Assembly: GCA_017509985.1 (NCBI GenBank)
Contig: JAFWOE010000048.1
Location: 1 to 64,000, forward strand
DNA from: Lachnospiraceae bacterium
GTDB taxonomy: Bacteria; Bacillota; Clostridia; Lachnospirales; Lachnospiraceae
Reading direction: 5' to 3'
DNA length: 64,000 nucleotides
Shown: piece by piece, positions 17,309 through 27,067 of the stretch
Layout of the letters: every line of letters starts with the position of its first letter
How positions within the stretch are numbered: the first letter of the stretch is position 1
The notes under the pieces: model-generated
The model's database searches: none
The model's input: only the letters and a program-made list of their open reading frames with translations
Told to the model about the DNA's origin: nothing
Position numbers and translations under genes: made by a program

Positions 17309-19792
17309 TTAAATCATTTCCGAATCCCGGCCTTTTCTTTTCAGATAGAAATTCCGGATCTTGCGCGTCAGCAGCATAAGATACCGCAGAAGCGGTTCCG
17401 TCAGGATCGAGAAAACCACGAACAGCATGATGCATCGCAGCGACATTGCGGAGATCGAATAGAGTTCGTTAAGCAACACACTGAAGAGGATCAGCCCGAC
17501 TACGGATGCGCACCAGATGATCCATTTATAAAGATTCATCGGTTTGGAAAGCTCGTACAGGATCATAAAGCCGACGATCGAAAGCAGCATGGTCGCGGCG
17601 ACGGAAATGTCTTCCGAGCCTACGGCAAAGACCTGGCCGAAAATAACGAGTGCACCGACAATGACCGCGTCGGTGATTCCAGCCGGAAGTGCCTTGACCA
17701 GGACATTCGTGATGTATTTTCCTTTAATCAGACTGGTGTTCGGTACCTGCGAGAGCAGGAAGCCGGGCAGGCCGATCGTAAAAGTACTGATCAGGGAGAT
17801 CTGCGCAGGCCCGATCGGATAGCTCAGTGCGAAAGCGATCGAGAAAAGGGAGATGAGCAGGGAAAAGATATTCTTGACCAGGAACAAGCTGCCGGAACGT
17901 TCCAGGTTGTTGACGACCTGTCTTCCTTCGGCGACAACATCCGGCATCCTTGAAAAGTCAGACTCGAGAAGAACGAGCTGCGAAGCCTGGGAGGCCGCAT
18001 CGCTGCCGGAAGCCATTGCAATAGAGCAGTCGGCCTCTTTCAGTGCGAGAACATCGTTTACACCGTCACCGGTCATGGCGACGGTTTTTCCTTCGGCCTT
18101 GAGTGCCTTGATGATCATCAGTTTCTGCTGGGGATTGACCCGGCCGAAAACCGTATACTGCCGGACTGCTTTTGCAATATCTTCTTTCGTCTGAAGTACC
18201 GAGGCGTCAATAAAATTGGATGCGTTTTTAATACCGGCCTCTTTTGCAACCTGGGATACGGTGATCGGGTTATCCCCCGAAATAACTTTGATATCCACAC
18301 CTTCAGCTGCAAAATAGCTGAAGGTCTCCAATGCGTCTTTCCGGACCGGGTTGCTGATCAGCACCAGGGCCAGAGGAAGAACGTTTTCGATCAGCGGTCC
18401 GCCGTTCGGAGTTCCGTCGTAGATCCCGTAAACAAGTACACGGTTCCCGGAGTTGGAGTACTGCTCGATCGTTTCCTGATGCTTTCCGTAATTGCTTTTC
18501 AGAAGAAATTCCGGTGCTCCGAGTACGTAGGAGGTTCCGTGGAAAGTAGCGCTGCTGTACTTGTTGGCGGAGGAGAAGGATGTGATCCTGTCTGCTTCCA
18601 TGCCGGAAGGTGTCGTAAAGCGGGCTTTCAGTGCCTGCATGGTTATGTTGTCACTGGCCATCGCATTGGCAAAATCACTCAGAAGCTCCGTAAGGTCGCC
18701 ATGGATGTTTTCGCTGTATTCGGATAGCGGTATCACTTCGCTGACCGTCATTTCATTGCTGGTAATGGTACCGGTCTTATCGACACAGAGCACATCGACC
18801 CGGGCCAGGGTCTCGATACATTTCATATCGTGAACGAGGACCTTCTTGACGGCCAGTTTTATGGTGCTTACAGCCAGGGTAACACTGACCAGCAGATAAA
18901 GGCCTTCGGGGATCATGCCGATGACCGCGGCAACCATGGAGGTAACACTGTTCGCGAAGGATTCTTCGGCAACGAAAAAAGACTGGTAGAATAGGATGAT
19001 CCCGATCGGGATAATTATGATCCCGATGATTTTCAGAAGACGGTTGAGCGAACGGACCATTTCGGACTGCTCGTCCTTCTGTGTGGCCTTGGCCTGCAGT
19101 GTCAGCCGGGAAATATAGGAATCCGCGCCGACTTTCTCCAGCCGGGCCTTGCAGGATCCGGATACGATAAAGCTGCCGGAGAGAAGGGAATCCCCGGGCT
19201 TTTTTGTGATCTCGTCGGATTCACCGGTCAGAAGGGCTTCGTTAACGGATACTTCCCCTTCCACAACGATCGCATCCGCGCAGATCTGATTACCGGAGGA
19301 GAAGATCACGATATCATCCAGAACCAGTTTGTCGGAAGAGACCGGTTTCATGATACCGTTTCTCAGGACCCTTGTCCTCGGCGCATGAAGCATCGTCAGT
19401 TTATCCAGTGTACGTTTCGCGTCCAGCTCCTAGATAATACCGATCAGGGTATTGATGACGATTACGGGAAGAAAAACGATTATATCCCCGAAAGAGCGGA
19501 CCATAACCAGAAGGACGGTAAGGATCGCAAAGATCAGGTTGAAATAAGTTAAGACATTCGAACGGATGATCTGGCCGACCGTCTTGGACGGTGCTTCAAC
19601 AGGACGGTTGTCCCAGCCGTGTTCACGGTACATCTGTACCTGTTCCATCGTCAGCCCTCTGTTGGGATCGGCTGTGATCCTTCTGACAGAGCTGCGGGGA
19701 AATAATACAGGTTGTTCGGATCTCTGGAATTTCATATGTTGGTAAGTTCCTTTAAAAGGACGTGAAAGGGCCTTCGGGTCAATGGCTTCCAT
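17309..19792 (-). pseudogene. Cation-transporting P-type ATPase, interrupted by one in-frame amber codon
   Basis: Read through, this is an 827-residue E1-E2 ATPase resembling the CtpE-like group (IPEGLYLLVSVTLAV; phosphorylated Asp in CVDKTGTIT; LTGESDEI; MTGDGVNDVLALKEAD). The first 120 codons (19430-19792) end at TAG in VINTLIGII-stop, exactly where relatives have Gln (IGIIQEL). The same frame continues ELDAKRTLDKLT and then ATG 19393 without any shift. One base change (CAG to TAG) explains it. The downstream part has no ribosome site. It is either a recent pseudogene, a suppressed or variable codon, or a sequence error. Confidence 0.85.
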
Positions 19793-19824
19793 ACGGAAAA
19801 TTATCTGTTTTGCATACTAAATAA

Positions 19825-21564
19825 TCATACCATAGTCAACCCGTCGATACAAGGTCTGGCCATCATGGAGTAATTGGTGTAATAGATGACAAAACCGGGC
19901 TTTGCCCCGTTGGGCTTTTTTACATTTTTGCGCTGCAGATAATCGATCTCGACTTTTTCGGACTGCTTTCCGCGGGAGTAATAGGCAGCCAGGGAAGCAG
20001 CTTCTTCAAAGGCTTTATCGGTTGGTTCCTTTCCTCCTGTCTTCAGGACGACATGCGAACCGGGCATCTTTTTTGCATGGAACCACCAGTCGCTGCCGGA
20101 AGCAAGCGAGAAGGTAAGTTCGTCATTCTGGAAATTGTTTTTGCCAACATAAAGGTCAAATCCGTCCGTTGAAAGATAATGCAGCGGAGAGGACTTTTTC
20201 ATGCCGGAGTTCTTTTTTCCGGAAGTATGTTTTTTGATATAGCCGGACTGGACCAGCTCCTGGCGGATCTGCGCAAGGTCTGCTTCGTCCTGTGCGATCT
20301 CCAGGGCAGACTGTACGCTTTCCAGATATTCGATATCAGATGAAGTTTCTTCAATTAGGCCGGTGCAGGCTTCGGCAGTACGTTTAAGCTTTCCGTAGCG
20401 GTCAAAATATTTTTTTGCATTATCTGTGGCGGAAAGCGTGGGATCCAGGGGGATCGTGACCGGTTCATTGTTATAATAGTTGACAGCTTTCAGCTCTTTA
20501 TCCCCGGGACGGCACTCGTATCCGTAGGTGTTGAGCAGTTCGCCCCAGATACGGTACCGGTCCATCTTTTCGGTATCCTTCAGCTGCTTTTTCTGCAGAT
20601 TGAGTTTTTTAACATTTCGTTCCAGGGCGGTCGTGACGAGCCTTCGAAGATCTGTGGATTTCTGACGTATCCGCGCGAGGGATTCTTTCTCACTGTAATA
20701 GTCGGAAAGCAGCTCTGAAATTGAATAGTAAGCTTTGGCAGAAGCTGCCGGAAACCGCTCCGAAGGAAGCACTGAAAAATCCAAAGGGCCCTGGGGCGAG
20801 TAATAGATCGCCGGGTGGAATTCATGCTCCCGGACTTCATCGATCATTCTGGAAAAAGTGTGATAGAAGTGGCTTCTCGCTGCTTCGAAACATTCCTTGG
20901 CAGAAAGCCTTCCATCCATCCCGGAGCGGATGCACAGTTCTTCCGCCATCGCCGGAGAAAAGCCGGTAACGGCAGTATAAACAGCCCGCGCGAGTTCGTC
21001 CGGCCGGGAAAAGACCCGTTCGGTAAACAATTCTTCATCTGCGGAAAAAGGATCCAGCTTCTCCGTGGTCTGAGGAATAAAGTATTTCCGGCCCGGAAGT
21101 ACTTCGCGAACAGAACTGATATGGCCGGGAACACGCCGTATGGCATCCAGGATCGTGTTTTCGGTGTCGGTGAAGATAATGTTGCTGTGCTTGCCCATAA
21201 GCTCGATAATAAGCCGCTTTTCGCAGGGGTCTCCCAGTTCGTTCCGATGTTCGATCGTGAAGACCAGGATGCGTTCGAGAGACGGCTGTTCGATCGATGC
21301 GATCCTTCCGCCGCCGAGATGCTTGCGGAGGAGCATGCAGAAATTGGGCGCAGTCATCGGGGCCGGTTTGTTTTCCTGCGTAATATTGGCCAGCGGAAGA
21401 GAAGGGTTTGCCGAAAGAAGCAGACGGAAATTGCCTGCCGGTGTTTTGACCGTCAGGAGGAGCTCGTCATGTTCCGGCTGTATGATCTTGGAGATGTATC
21501 CGCCGCCGAGCTTTTCCGAGAGTTCATATGCGATTGCTGCTGTTGTAAATCCGTCAAATGCCAT
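19825..21564 (-). CDS. rqcH: Ribosome quality control protein RqcH (NFACT/Rqc2 family, FbpA-like)
   Basis: This 579-residue protein binds split 50S subunits with stalled peptidyl-tRNA and directs alanine-tail addition. It has an NFACT-N domain (MAFDGFTTAAIAYEL, then GKHSNIIF and IRRVPGHISSVREVLPG), a central coiled coil with helix-hairpin-helix (about 270-420), and an NFACT-R domain (LYVGKNNFQNDELTF, WWFHAKKMPGSHVVLK). Length and order are complete. No clear ribosome site is seen. Together with smpB and ssrA it gives this genome two rescue routes. Confidence 0.95.
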   Translation of the reverse strand: MAFDGFTTAAIAYELSEKLGGGYISKIIQPEHDELLLTVKTPAGNFRLLLSANPSLPLANITQENKPAPMTAPNFCMLLRKHLGGGRIASIEQPSLERILVFTIEHRNELGDPCEKRLIIELMGKHSNIIFTDTENTILDAIRRVPGHISSVREVLPGRKYFIPQTTEKLDPFSADEELFTERVFSRPDELARAVYTAVTGFSPAMAEELCIRSGMDGRLSAKECFEAARSHFYHTFSRMIDEVREHEFHPAIYYSPQGPLDFSVLPSERFPAASAKAYYSISELLSDYYSEKESLARIRQKSTDLRRLVTTALERNVKKLNLQKKQLKDTEKMDRYRIWGELLNTYGYECRPGDKELKAVNYYNNEPVTIPLDPTLSATDNAKKYFDRYGKLKRTAEACTGLIEETSSDIEYLESVQSALEIAQDEADLAQIRQELVQSGYIKKHTSGKKNSGMKKSSPLHYLSTDGFDLYVGKNNFQNDELTFSLASGSDWWFHAKKMPGSHVVLKTGGKEPTDKAFEEAASLAAYYSRGKQSEKVEIDYLQRKNVKKPNGAKPGFVIYYTNYSMMARPCIDGLTMV

Positions 21565-21643
21565 AGCTGAATAGTGTGAATGCTTTTTACAAATGATGTT
21601 GTGTATAGTTCATGCCCAGAATATCCCTCATAGCAGAAGTGTA

Positions 21644-22657
21644 TCAGGCGTCACCGGGCACTTCGCTGCTTTCGGAGCTTTCCGGGAATATGAGCTGCAG
21701 GATCTCTTCCGCTGTAATCGTTCCGAAATAGTCGGACACGGGATAAACTGAAAGAATCTCTTCAACAGTTTCCGGAAGGAAACGTACATCCGTCATGGCG
21801 GAAGAGATTTCACGGATATCTCTTCTGGCCATAAAGTCGCCGAAAAACTGAATGCTTTTTATTTTTCCCTTAACGACTTTGGCACGAAATTCAAGGATCC
21901 CGCCGGGAAATCTGCCTTTCCCGGATACGGTATAATCCGGAGCCGCACCGAAGTTCCATTCGTACGAGCGGTATTTTTCTTCTGCCAGCTTCTGAATCTC
22001 TGCAAGCTCGGATCCTTCCGGCTCGTAAACGATCGTATCAGGGCCGGTGATCTGTTCTTTTAAGAGGCTCCAGAAGTCATAAACAGTAGTGCCCGGAAGA
22101 TAATCCTCGATGCAGGTGATCCGGCTTCGCGCGGATTTGACGCTGCCCGAAGCGTATTTGAGTTTATCGGGAGTCAGGATCCGGCTGATCCTGTCCGGGT
22201 CTGCTTTGAACAGGATACACCCGTGATGAAGGATCCTGTTTCCGATGATACGCTGTGCTGAACCGGATACTTTTTTTCCGTGGATAAGGATGTCGTTCCG
22301 GCCGCTGACTTCGGATGGAATCCCCATGGTATGCAGCGCCCGGCTAACGATCCCGGAGAAGGAGCGGAGAGAAAGGTCTGCAGCAGAATCCAGATCGGTG
22401 ATCAGGGAATAATTCAGGTTTCCGAGATCATGATAAACAGCGCCTCCGCCCGTGATCCTGCGTACAACGACGGTATCCGTGGCTTTTGCATATTCCAGAT
22501 CAACTTCTTCCCGGGCGTTCTGGTTCTGACCGATAATAACGGCATTTCTGTTCTGCCAGAGGATCAGGATATCTCCAGCGGGACCGCGGGTCAGCTGGTA
22601 TTCTTCAAAAGCGAGGTTATAGCACGGGTCTGTGCTGTGCGTTTCCATATAGATCAT
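21644..22657 (-). CDS. lplA: Lipoate-protein ligase A
   Basis: This 337-residue enzyme attaches lipoate to E2 or GcvH proteins via lipoyl-AMP. Visible motifs are ILILWQNRNAVIIGQNQNA, VVRRITGGGAVYHDLGNLNYS, the lysine region HGKKVSGSAQR, and a C-terminal accessory domain with RFPGGILEFRAKV. Length fits the E. coli LplA type, with both domains. No lipoate-dependent complex is encoded nearby. A minus-strand promoter lies at 22698-22727. Confidence 0.95.
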   Translation of the reverse strand: MIYMETHSTDPCYNLAFEEYQLTRGPAGDILILWQNRNAVIIGQNQNAREEVDLEYAKATDTVVVRRITGGGAVYHDLGNLNYSLITDLDSAADLSLRSFSGIVSRALHTMGIPSEVSGRNDILIHGKKVSGSAQRIIGNRILHHGCILFKADPDRISRILTPDKLKYASGSVKSARSRITCIEDYLPGTTVYDFWSLLKEQITGPDTIVYEPEGSELAEIQKLAEEKYRSYEWNFGAAPDYTVSGKGRFPGGILEFRAKVVKGKIKSIQFFGDFMARRDIREISSAMTDVRFLPETVEEILSVYPVSDYFGTITAEEILQLIFPESSESSEVPGDA

Positions 22658-22697
22658 GATTCGGTTTCCTCTGCTGCAAAATCATTTGCGCGTGTAT

Positions 22698-22727
22698 ATT
22701 ATATCTGCTCCGGCATGCAGAAAGCAA
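22698..22727 (-). promoter_or_regulatory. Predicted promoter for lplA
   Basis: On the minus strand TTGCTT (22722-22727) and a perfect TATAAT (22698-22703) are separated by 18 bases. Confidence 0.6.
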
Positions 22728-22782
22728 GAAGTCAATTGCCGCCGGATACGAAGGGCCTGTACAGTTGAAATGAATTATATTC

Positions 22783-22811
22783 TTGCTTAAGCTCCGCCGG
22801 AATGCTATCAT
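22783..22811 (+). promoter_or_regulatory. Predicted promoter for the cytidylate-kinase-like gene
   Basis: TTGCTT (22783-22788) and TATCAT (22806-22811) are separated by 17 bases, with a leader of about 75 bases. Confidence 0.55.
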
Positions 22812-22892
22812 ACATTCAAACCGGGATAATCTTCTGCGGTATATGCCGCGAACCGGCATGGATAAACAGACGGATCCAGAGAGGGAGAATTC

Positions 22893-23480
22893 ATGAAAAT
22901 CATAACGATCAACCGTGAATACGGCGCAGGCGGACATTCTATCGGGGATGTTGTTGCGAAAGAACTTGGAATCGAACTGTACGACCGCGATATCATTCGG
23001 GAGACGGCGAAGGAAACAAATCTGGACTATGCCCAGATAGCAGAACATGAAGAGGAGATCTCACGTACGGAAAGCATTATGCGCTACATTACGCCGATCT
23101 CTTATGAACATAAAGACTATTATTTCGAGGTTCAGAAAAAAGTAATTCTGGACATTGCAGCAAAAGGCCCCTGTGTGATCATCGGGCGCTGTGCAGACGT
23201 AATTTTAAAAGACGCCGGCTTCGATGCGCTGCATGTTTTCCTTTATGCGGATACGGCACACCGGGCCGCCTGGGTCGCAAAAGAGATCGGAAGCCACAGC
23301 GAGGCCGAAGTCTTAAAATACATGCATAAGCAGGACCGTGCCAGAAAAGCCTATTACGAGGTGTATACAGACCGCACATTTGGAGACAGGCACAATTATG
23401 ACCTGATGCTCGACAGCGGAAAGCTCGGATATGACACCTGCTCGAAACTGATCATTGCGCTGGCCAGGACGGAATTATAA
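22893..23480 (+). CDS. Cytidylate kinase-like family protein
   Basis: This 195-residue P-loop protein belongs to the cytidylate-kinase-like group widespread in Clostridia. Its start, ITINREYGAGGHSIG, is the modified P-loop; LYDRDIIRETAKE and CVIIGRCADVIL are further family marks. It lacks the canonical CMP kinase sequence, so the true substrate is unknown. GAGAGGGAGA precedes the ATG. It is monocistronic: promoter at 22783, terminator at 23501. Confidence 0.88.
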   Translation: MKIITINREYGAGGHSIGDVVAKELGIELYDRDIIRETAKETNLDYAQIAEHEEEISRTESIMRYITPISYEHKDYYFEVQKKVILDIAAKGPCVIIGRCADVILKDAGFDALHVFLYADTAHRAAWVAKEIGSHSEAEVLKYMHKQDRARKAYYEVYTDRTFGDRHNYDLMLDSGKLGYDTCSKLIIALARTEL

Positions 23481-23500
23481 GATCAAAGCTTTATCAAACT

Positions 23501-23544
23501 AAAACAGCACTTCTGTAGGCATATAGTGCAGAAGTGCTGTTTTT
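23501..23544. terminator. Bidirectional terminator between convergent genes
   Basis: A perfect 15-bp inverted repeat (AAAACAGCACTTCTG and its complement) has a 13-base loop. A/T runs on both flanks can serve the kinase-like gene (+) and the TRAP operon (-). Confidence 0.85.
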
Positions 23545-23585
23545 GATATGTAATTAAATAATCTGACAGGAATGTCCTGAAAGCC

Positions 23586-25619
23586 TCAGACCTGCGCGGG
23601 GCTGTGCCGCTTCGCAATGAGGAACTGCAGGAGAACGATCACCGCAACGATAATGATTCCGATTATATCGGTGAACGTAGACGGAACCATCAGCAGAAGG
23701 CCTCCGGCCAGGATCGCAAGACGGAAGATGATATTGAGTTTAGTGATAAGGAAGCCGTTCAGGCAGGCTGCAACACCGAAGATGCCGATGATCGAAGTGA
23801 TGACGATCTGAATGACTTCCAGTCCGCTGGTGATATTTTCAAACAGAAGCGAAGGACTGTAAGCAAAAATATACGGAACGATGAAGGCAGCGATCGCCAG
23901 TTTGGTGGCATTGACACCGGTCTTCATCGGATTGGACTTTGCAATAGCGGATCCCGCGTAAGCCGCGAGGGCGACAGGCGGGGTGATGTCCGCAACGATA
24001 CCGAAGTAGAATACGAAGAAGTGTGCGCAGACAGCCGGAAGGCCCATCTTGATCAGGATCGGAGCGGTCGTTGCAGCCATAATACAGTAGTTGGCTGTCG
24101 TAGGAACACCCATGCCGAGAACGATACAGCAGAGCATCGTCAGGATCAGCGCGATAAACATACTGTTCTGGCTGACGGCAACGATACCGGTGATCAGCTT
24201 GGAAGCCAGGCCGGTCGCCGTGATACAGCCGGCAATACATCCTGCCACACCGCAGGCAACGGCAACAGTGATCGTACCGCGGCCGCCTGCCTCAAGAGAG
24301 GAAATGATCGTTTTTCCGGTTTCTTTCAGGGCAGGACCGGCAAAACTGCTGCTGCCGGCTGCTTTTGTTGCAGAGTGTTCCCTGAGAAAGATTCCGGGAA
24401 GACCGACGATGATCGCTGCGACGATCGATACGGATGCTGCGAAAGCCATCGTCCGGGTGTTGGAAGCAACCAGTGCGACCAGAATGATCAGCGGGAGAAG
24501 CAGATAGAGGCGGGAGATGAGCAGCTTCCAGGGAGTCAGTTCCTTTCGGTCGATACCCTGAAGCTTTAATTTCTTTGCCTCAAGATGTACGGCTATGAAA
24601 ATGCCGGTAAAGTACAGTACTGCGGGAAGGATCGCTTTCAATGCGACCTGCGCATACGGAACGCCCATATATTCCGCCATCAGGAAGGCTGCTGCGCCCA
24701 TGATCGGAGGCATGATCTGCCCGCCGGTCGATGCGGCAGCTTCAACAGCGCCTGCAAATTCCGGCTTATAGCCGGTTTTTTTCATCATCGGGATGGTAAC
24801 GGATCCGGTCGTGACCGTATTGCCGACGGAAGAACCGGAAACCATACCGCAGAGGGCAGAAGAGATGACCGCTACTTTCGCGGGTCCGCCGGCTGCCCAT
24901 CCGGCAAGTTTATTGGCCAGGTCGATAAAGAAAGCAGAAATGCCCGTCCGTTCAAGGAACGATCCGAAGACGATGAATACGACGATAAATTTTGCGCAAA
25001 CCTGGGCCGGTGTTCCGATTACACCGCCGGTCGAGAAGAACAGGGTATAGATCAGACGCTTAAGAGGCAGACCGGTCGCAAAAGTATAGATAAGCAGCGC
25101 AGCAAGTACGCACAGGATCGGCAACCCCACACATCGACGGCATAATTCAAAAATGACCAGAAGACCGATTACGCCGATCGCGGTATACAGCGAGGTCATT
25201 TTTGTAGCGCTGGTCAGTACGCGTGAAAGACTGGGGTAACGGAAGCAGTAAAAGAAAAAGCAAGACGCGCCGACGATCATAATGAGCCAGTCATACCACG
25301 GCATGTGGTTCGGGCGTACATGACTCTTGCTTGCCGGATAATACAGATATCCCATGATAATAACACCGCCCAGAAAAGCCGTCAGACGGATCTCCAGAGC
25401 CGCAGTGGAAAAGAGTGTTGACCAGATGCAGTACAGTGAAAACAGGCTCATTACCGCAGTAATGATCACCTTCGGCTTTCCGACCCAGATCCTGGTATTG
25501 GACTCCTTATCGTATTTTTTCATGACCTCATCGAAATCCGTGGCGTCACTGCCTGCCTGGGCAGATACGGCAGCCGGATCCGGAAGAGGTTCGCTATTCT
25601 TGTTTTCGAATAACGGCAT
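23586..25619 (-). CDS. TRAP transporter fused permease (DctQM type)
   Basis: This 677-residue protein is very hydrophobic, with about 18 predicted helices. It combines a DctQ-like small permease region (first about 200 residues) and a DctM-like large permease (for example GMVSGSSVGNTVTTGSVTIP, IMPPIMGAAAFLMAEY, MGVPTTANYCIMAA). It moves an organic acid or similar substrate using an ion gradient, with the TAXI binding protein encoded upstream on the same strand. AGGGGG precedes the ATG. A hairpin with a T-run separates it from the binding-protein gene. Confidence 0.93.
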   Translation of the reverse strand: MPLFENKNSEPLPDPAAVSAQAGSDATDFDEVMKKYDKESNTRIWVGKPKVIITAVMSLFSLYCIWSTLFSTAALEIRLTAFLGGVIIMGYLYYPASKSHVRPNHMPWYDWLIMIVGASCFFFYCFRYPSLSRVLTSATKMTSLYTAIGVIGLLVIFELCRRCVGLPILCVLAALLIYTFATGLPLKRLIYTLFFSTGGVIGTPAQVCAKFIVVFIVFGSFLERTGISAFFIDLANKLAGWAAGGPAKVAVISSALCGMVSGSSVGNTVTTGSVTIPMMKKTGYKPEFAGAVEAAASTGGQIMPPIMGAAAFLMAEYMGVPYAQVALKAILPAVLYFTGIFIAVHLEAKKLKLQGIDRKELTPWKLLISRLYLLLPLIILVALVASNTRTMAFAASVSIVAAIIVGLPGIFLREHSATKAAGSSSFAGPALKETGKTIISSLEAGGRGTITVAVACGVAGCIAGCITATGLASKLITGIVAVSQNSMFIALILTMLCCIVLGMGVPTTANYCIMAATTAPILIKMGLPAVCAHFFVFYFGIVADITPPVALAAYAGSAIAKSNPMKTGVNATKLAIAAFIVPYIFAYSPSLLFENITSGLEVIQIVITSIIGIFGVAACLNGFLITKLNIIFRLAILAGGLLLMVPSTFTDIIGIIIVAVIVLLQFLIAKRHSPAQV

Positions 25620-25635
25620 ATCTGTGCCCCCTTTT

Positions 25636-25678
25636 AAAAATCCGGCCAGACCTGACAGAACCTGTCGTGCCTGGCCGG
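25636..25678 (-). terminator. Intra-operon terminator/attenuator between TAXI binding protein and permease
   Basis: An 8-bp outer stem CCGGCCAG/CTGGCCGG (25642-25649 and 25671-25678) and an inner GACAG/CTGTC stem are followed on the minus strand by ATTTTT. Partial read-through would make more binding protein than permease. Confidence 0.7.
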
Positions 25679-25721
25679 GAAACTTCAGTTACAGTTGATT
25701 TCAGAAAGTGTTTTCCGGTTT

Positions 25722-26783
25722 TTATTTGGTAGAAACCGTAATGCCCTTTTCTTCAAAGTACTTTGCAGCACCCGGATGATAGGGAACATCGGTGATGCTG
25801 GAAGCAAAATCGAGAGAAAGCTCTGCACCCTTTGCATGACCGGCTTCAACTTCGTCGAGATTCTCAAAGATGGAAGATACGAAGTTGTAAACATCTCCGT
25901 CTGCAACATCATCACGGGCGATAACGATCGCGCCTACAGCAACGGTCGTAACATCTTCCGGAGTGCCGTAAACGTCAGCCGGGATGGTGTACTTGGAATA
26001 GTACGGGGATTTTGCGATAAGCTGTTCTGCATGCTCGTCATCAAGGGATACAAGGTAGACCTGACGTCCCCCGGCGGCAAGGTCGGTGATCGCAGTGGTC
26101 GGTGCACCGGCAACGATGAATGCTGCATCGATCTTTCCGTCCTTTAAGTTATCAGCGGAATCTGCAAAGTTGAGGTACTGGGCATTGATGGACTCTTCGG
26201 TAAGCCCATATACGCCGAGTACGTCAAGAGCGTTGAAGTAAACGCCGGAGCCGGAAGCACCGATGGATACATTCTTGCCTTCAAGGTCCGCAACGGATTT
26301 GATATCGGGATTCATGGTAACGATCTGAACCTGCTCCATGTAAAGAGCTGCAACGACGGAAAAGCTGCCTACCGCACCGCTTTCCTCAAAAAGGTTCGTT
26401 CCGGTATAGGCATAGCTCATAACGTCGGACTGGCAGAAGCCGAGCTGGACAGCACCGGCATCCAGATCCTCGATGTTGGCCTGGGATCCGTTCCCGACGA
26501 TCGCGGTTACATTGGTATCGGTCTTATCGGATACGTGCTGTGCGAGTACGGTTCCGAAAGCATAGTAAGTGCCGGATTCTCCGCCGGTCGCAAATGTAAG
26601 GTCTCCGCCGCCGCCTGTCTGTTTCTCTGCTGCGGGAGCCTGCGCCTCGCTGGAAGCAGCTGCTGCAGTGCTTTCCGCTTTGCTTTCTGCTGCTGCGGGA
26701 GCCGGTGCGGCATTGGAGCTGCCGCAGGCTGCCAGGGACAGAACCATTGCGAGTCCTAAGACCAGTGCAAGTATTTTTTTCAT
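25722..26783 (-). CDS. TAXI-family TRAP transporter solute-binding lipoprotein
   Basis: This 353-residue exported protein has a lipoprotein signal (MKKILALVLGLAMVLSLAAC), then an Ala/Ser/Glu-rich linker to about residue 55. The TAXI domain follows, with LTFATGGESGTYYAFG, VGNGSQANIEDL and VQLGFCQSD. It captures the TRAP substrate outside the membrane. ATG 26783 is chosen because it begins the signal peptide and has GGAGAT upstream; ATG 26804 would add seven residues that spell the ribosome site. The ligand (glutamate-like in studied homologues) is not determinable. Confidence 0.93.
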   Translation of the reverse strand: MKKILALVLGLAMVLSLAACGSSNAAPAPAAAESKAESTAAAASSEAQAPAAEKQTGGGGDLTFATGGESGTYYAFGTVLAQHVSDKTDTNVTAIVGNGSQANIEDLDAGAVQLGFCQSDVMSYAYTGTNLFEESGAVGSFSVVAALYMEQVQIVTMNPDIKSVADLEGKNVSIGASGSGVYFNALDVLGVYGLTEESINAQYLNFADSADNLKDGKIDAAFIVAGAPTTAITDLAAGGRQVYLVSLDDEHAEQLIAKSPYYSKYTIPADVYGTPEDVTTVAVGAIVIARDDVADGDVYNFVSSIFENLDEVEAGHAKGAELSLDFASSITDVPYHPGAAKYFEEKGITVSTK

Positions 26784-26843
26784 GATTAAAATATCTCCTT
26801 CCATATATCAGCATTATACGAATATGCTGTGAATAATATTGAA

Positions 26844-26872
26844 ATTATACTTGATTCGTTTTAAGAATTCAA
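26844..26872 (-). promoter_or_regulatory. Predicted promoter for the TRAP operon
   Basis: On the minus strand TTGAAT (26867-26872) and a perfect TATAAT (26844-26849) are separated by 17 bases. Confidence 0.65.
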
Positions 26873-26977
26873 CTGTTTACCGCTTTAAAGTGAAATAAAC
26901 TTTATTATGATAAAGTAAAAGAGTGTTATATTCCGGCATTTCTGATCCGTTTTTGAAGCACGAAGGAAGGCGGGTAC

Positions 26978-27006
26978 TTGTTTCTCAATGCTGCCTCGGA
27001 TATAAT
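26978..27006 (+). promoter_or_regulatory. Predicted promoter for the transposase-fragment gene
   Basis: TTGTTT (26978-26983) and a perfect TATAAT (27001-27006) are separated by 17 bases, 61 bases before the ATG at 27068. Confidence 0.55.
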
Positions 27007-27067
27007 AATTTTATAAAAAAAGTATCACTTGTAAGGAAATCCGTTCAGCGTTTTTCGGAGGTGTACC

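Noticed and set aside
20815-21570. 251-codon open frame on the plus strand
   Set aside because: It is antisense to rqcH.
23604-24569. 321-codon open frame on the plus strand
   Set aside because: Its composition (long Asp/Arg/Gln runs) is the complement of hydrophobic TRAP permease codons.
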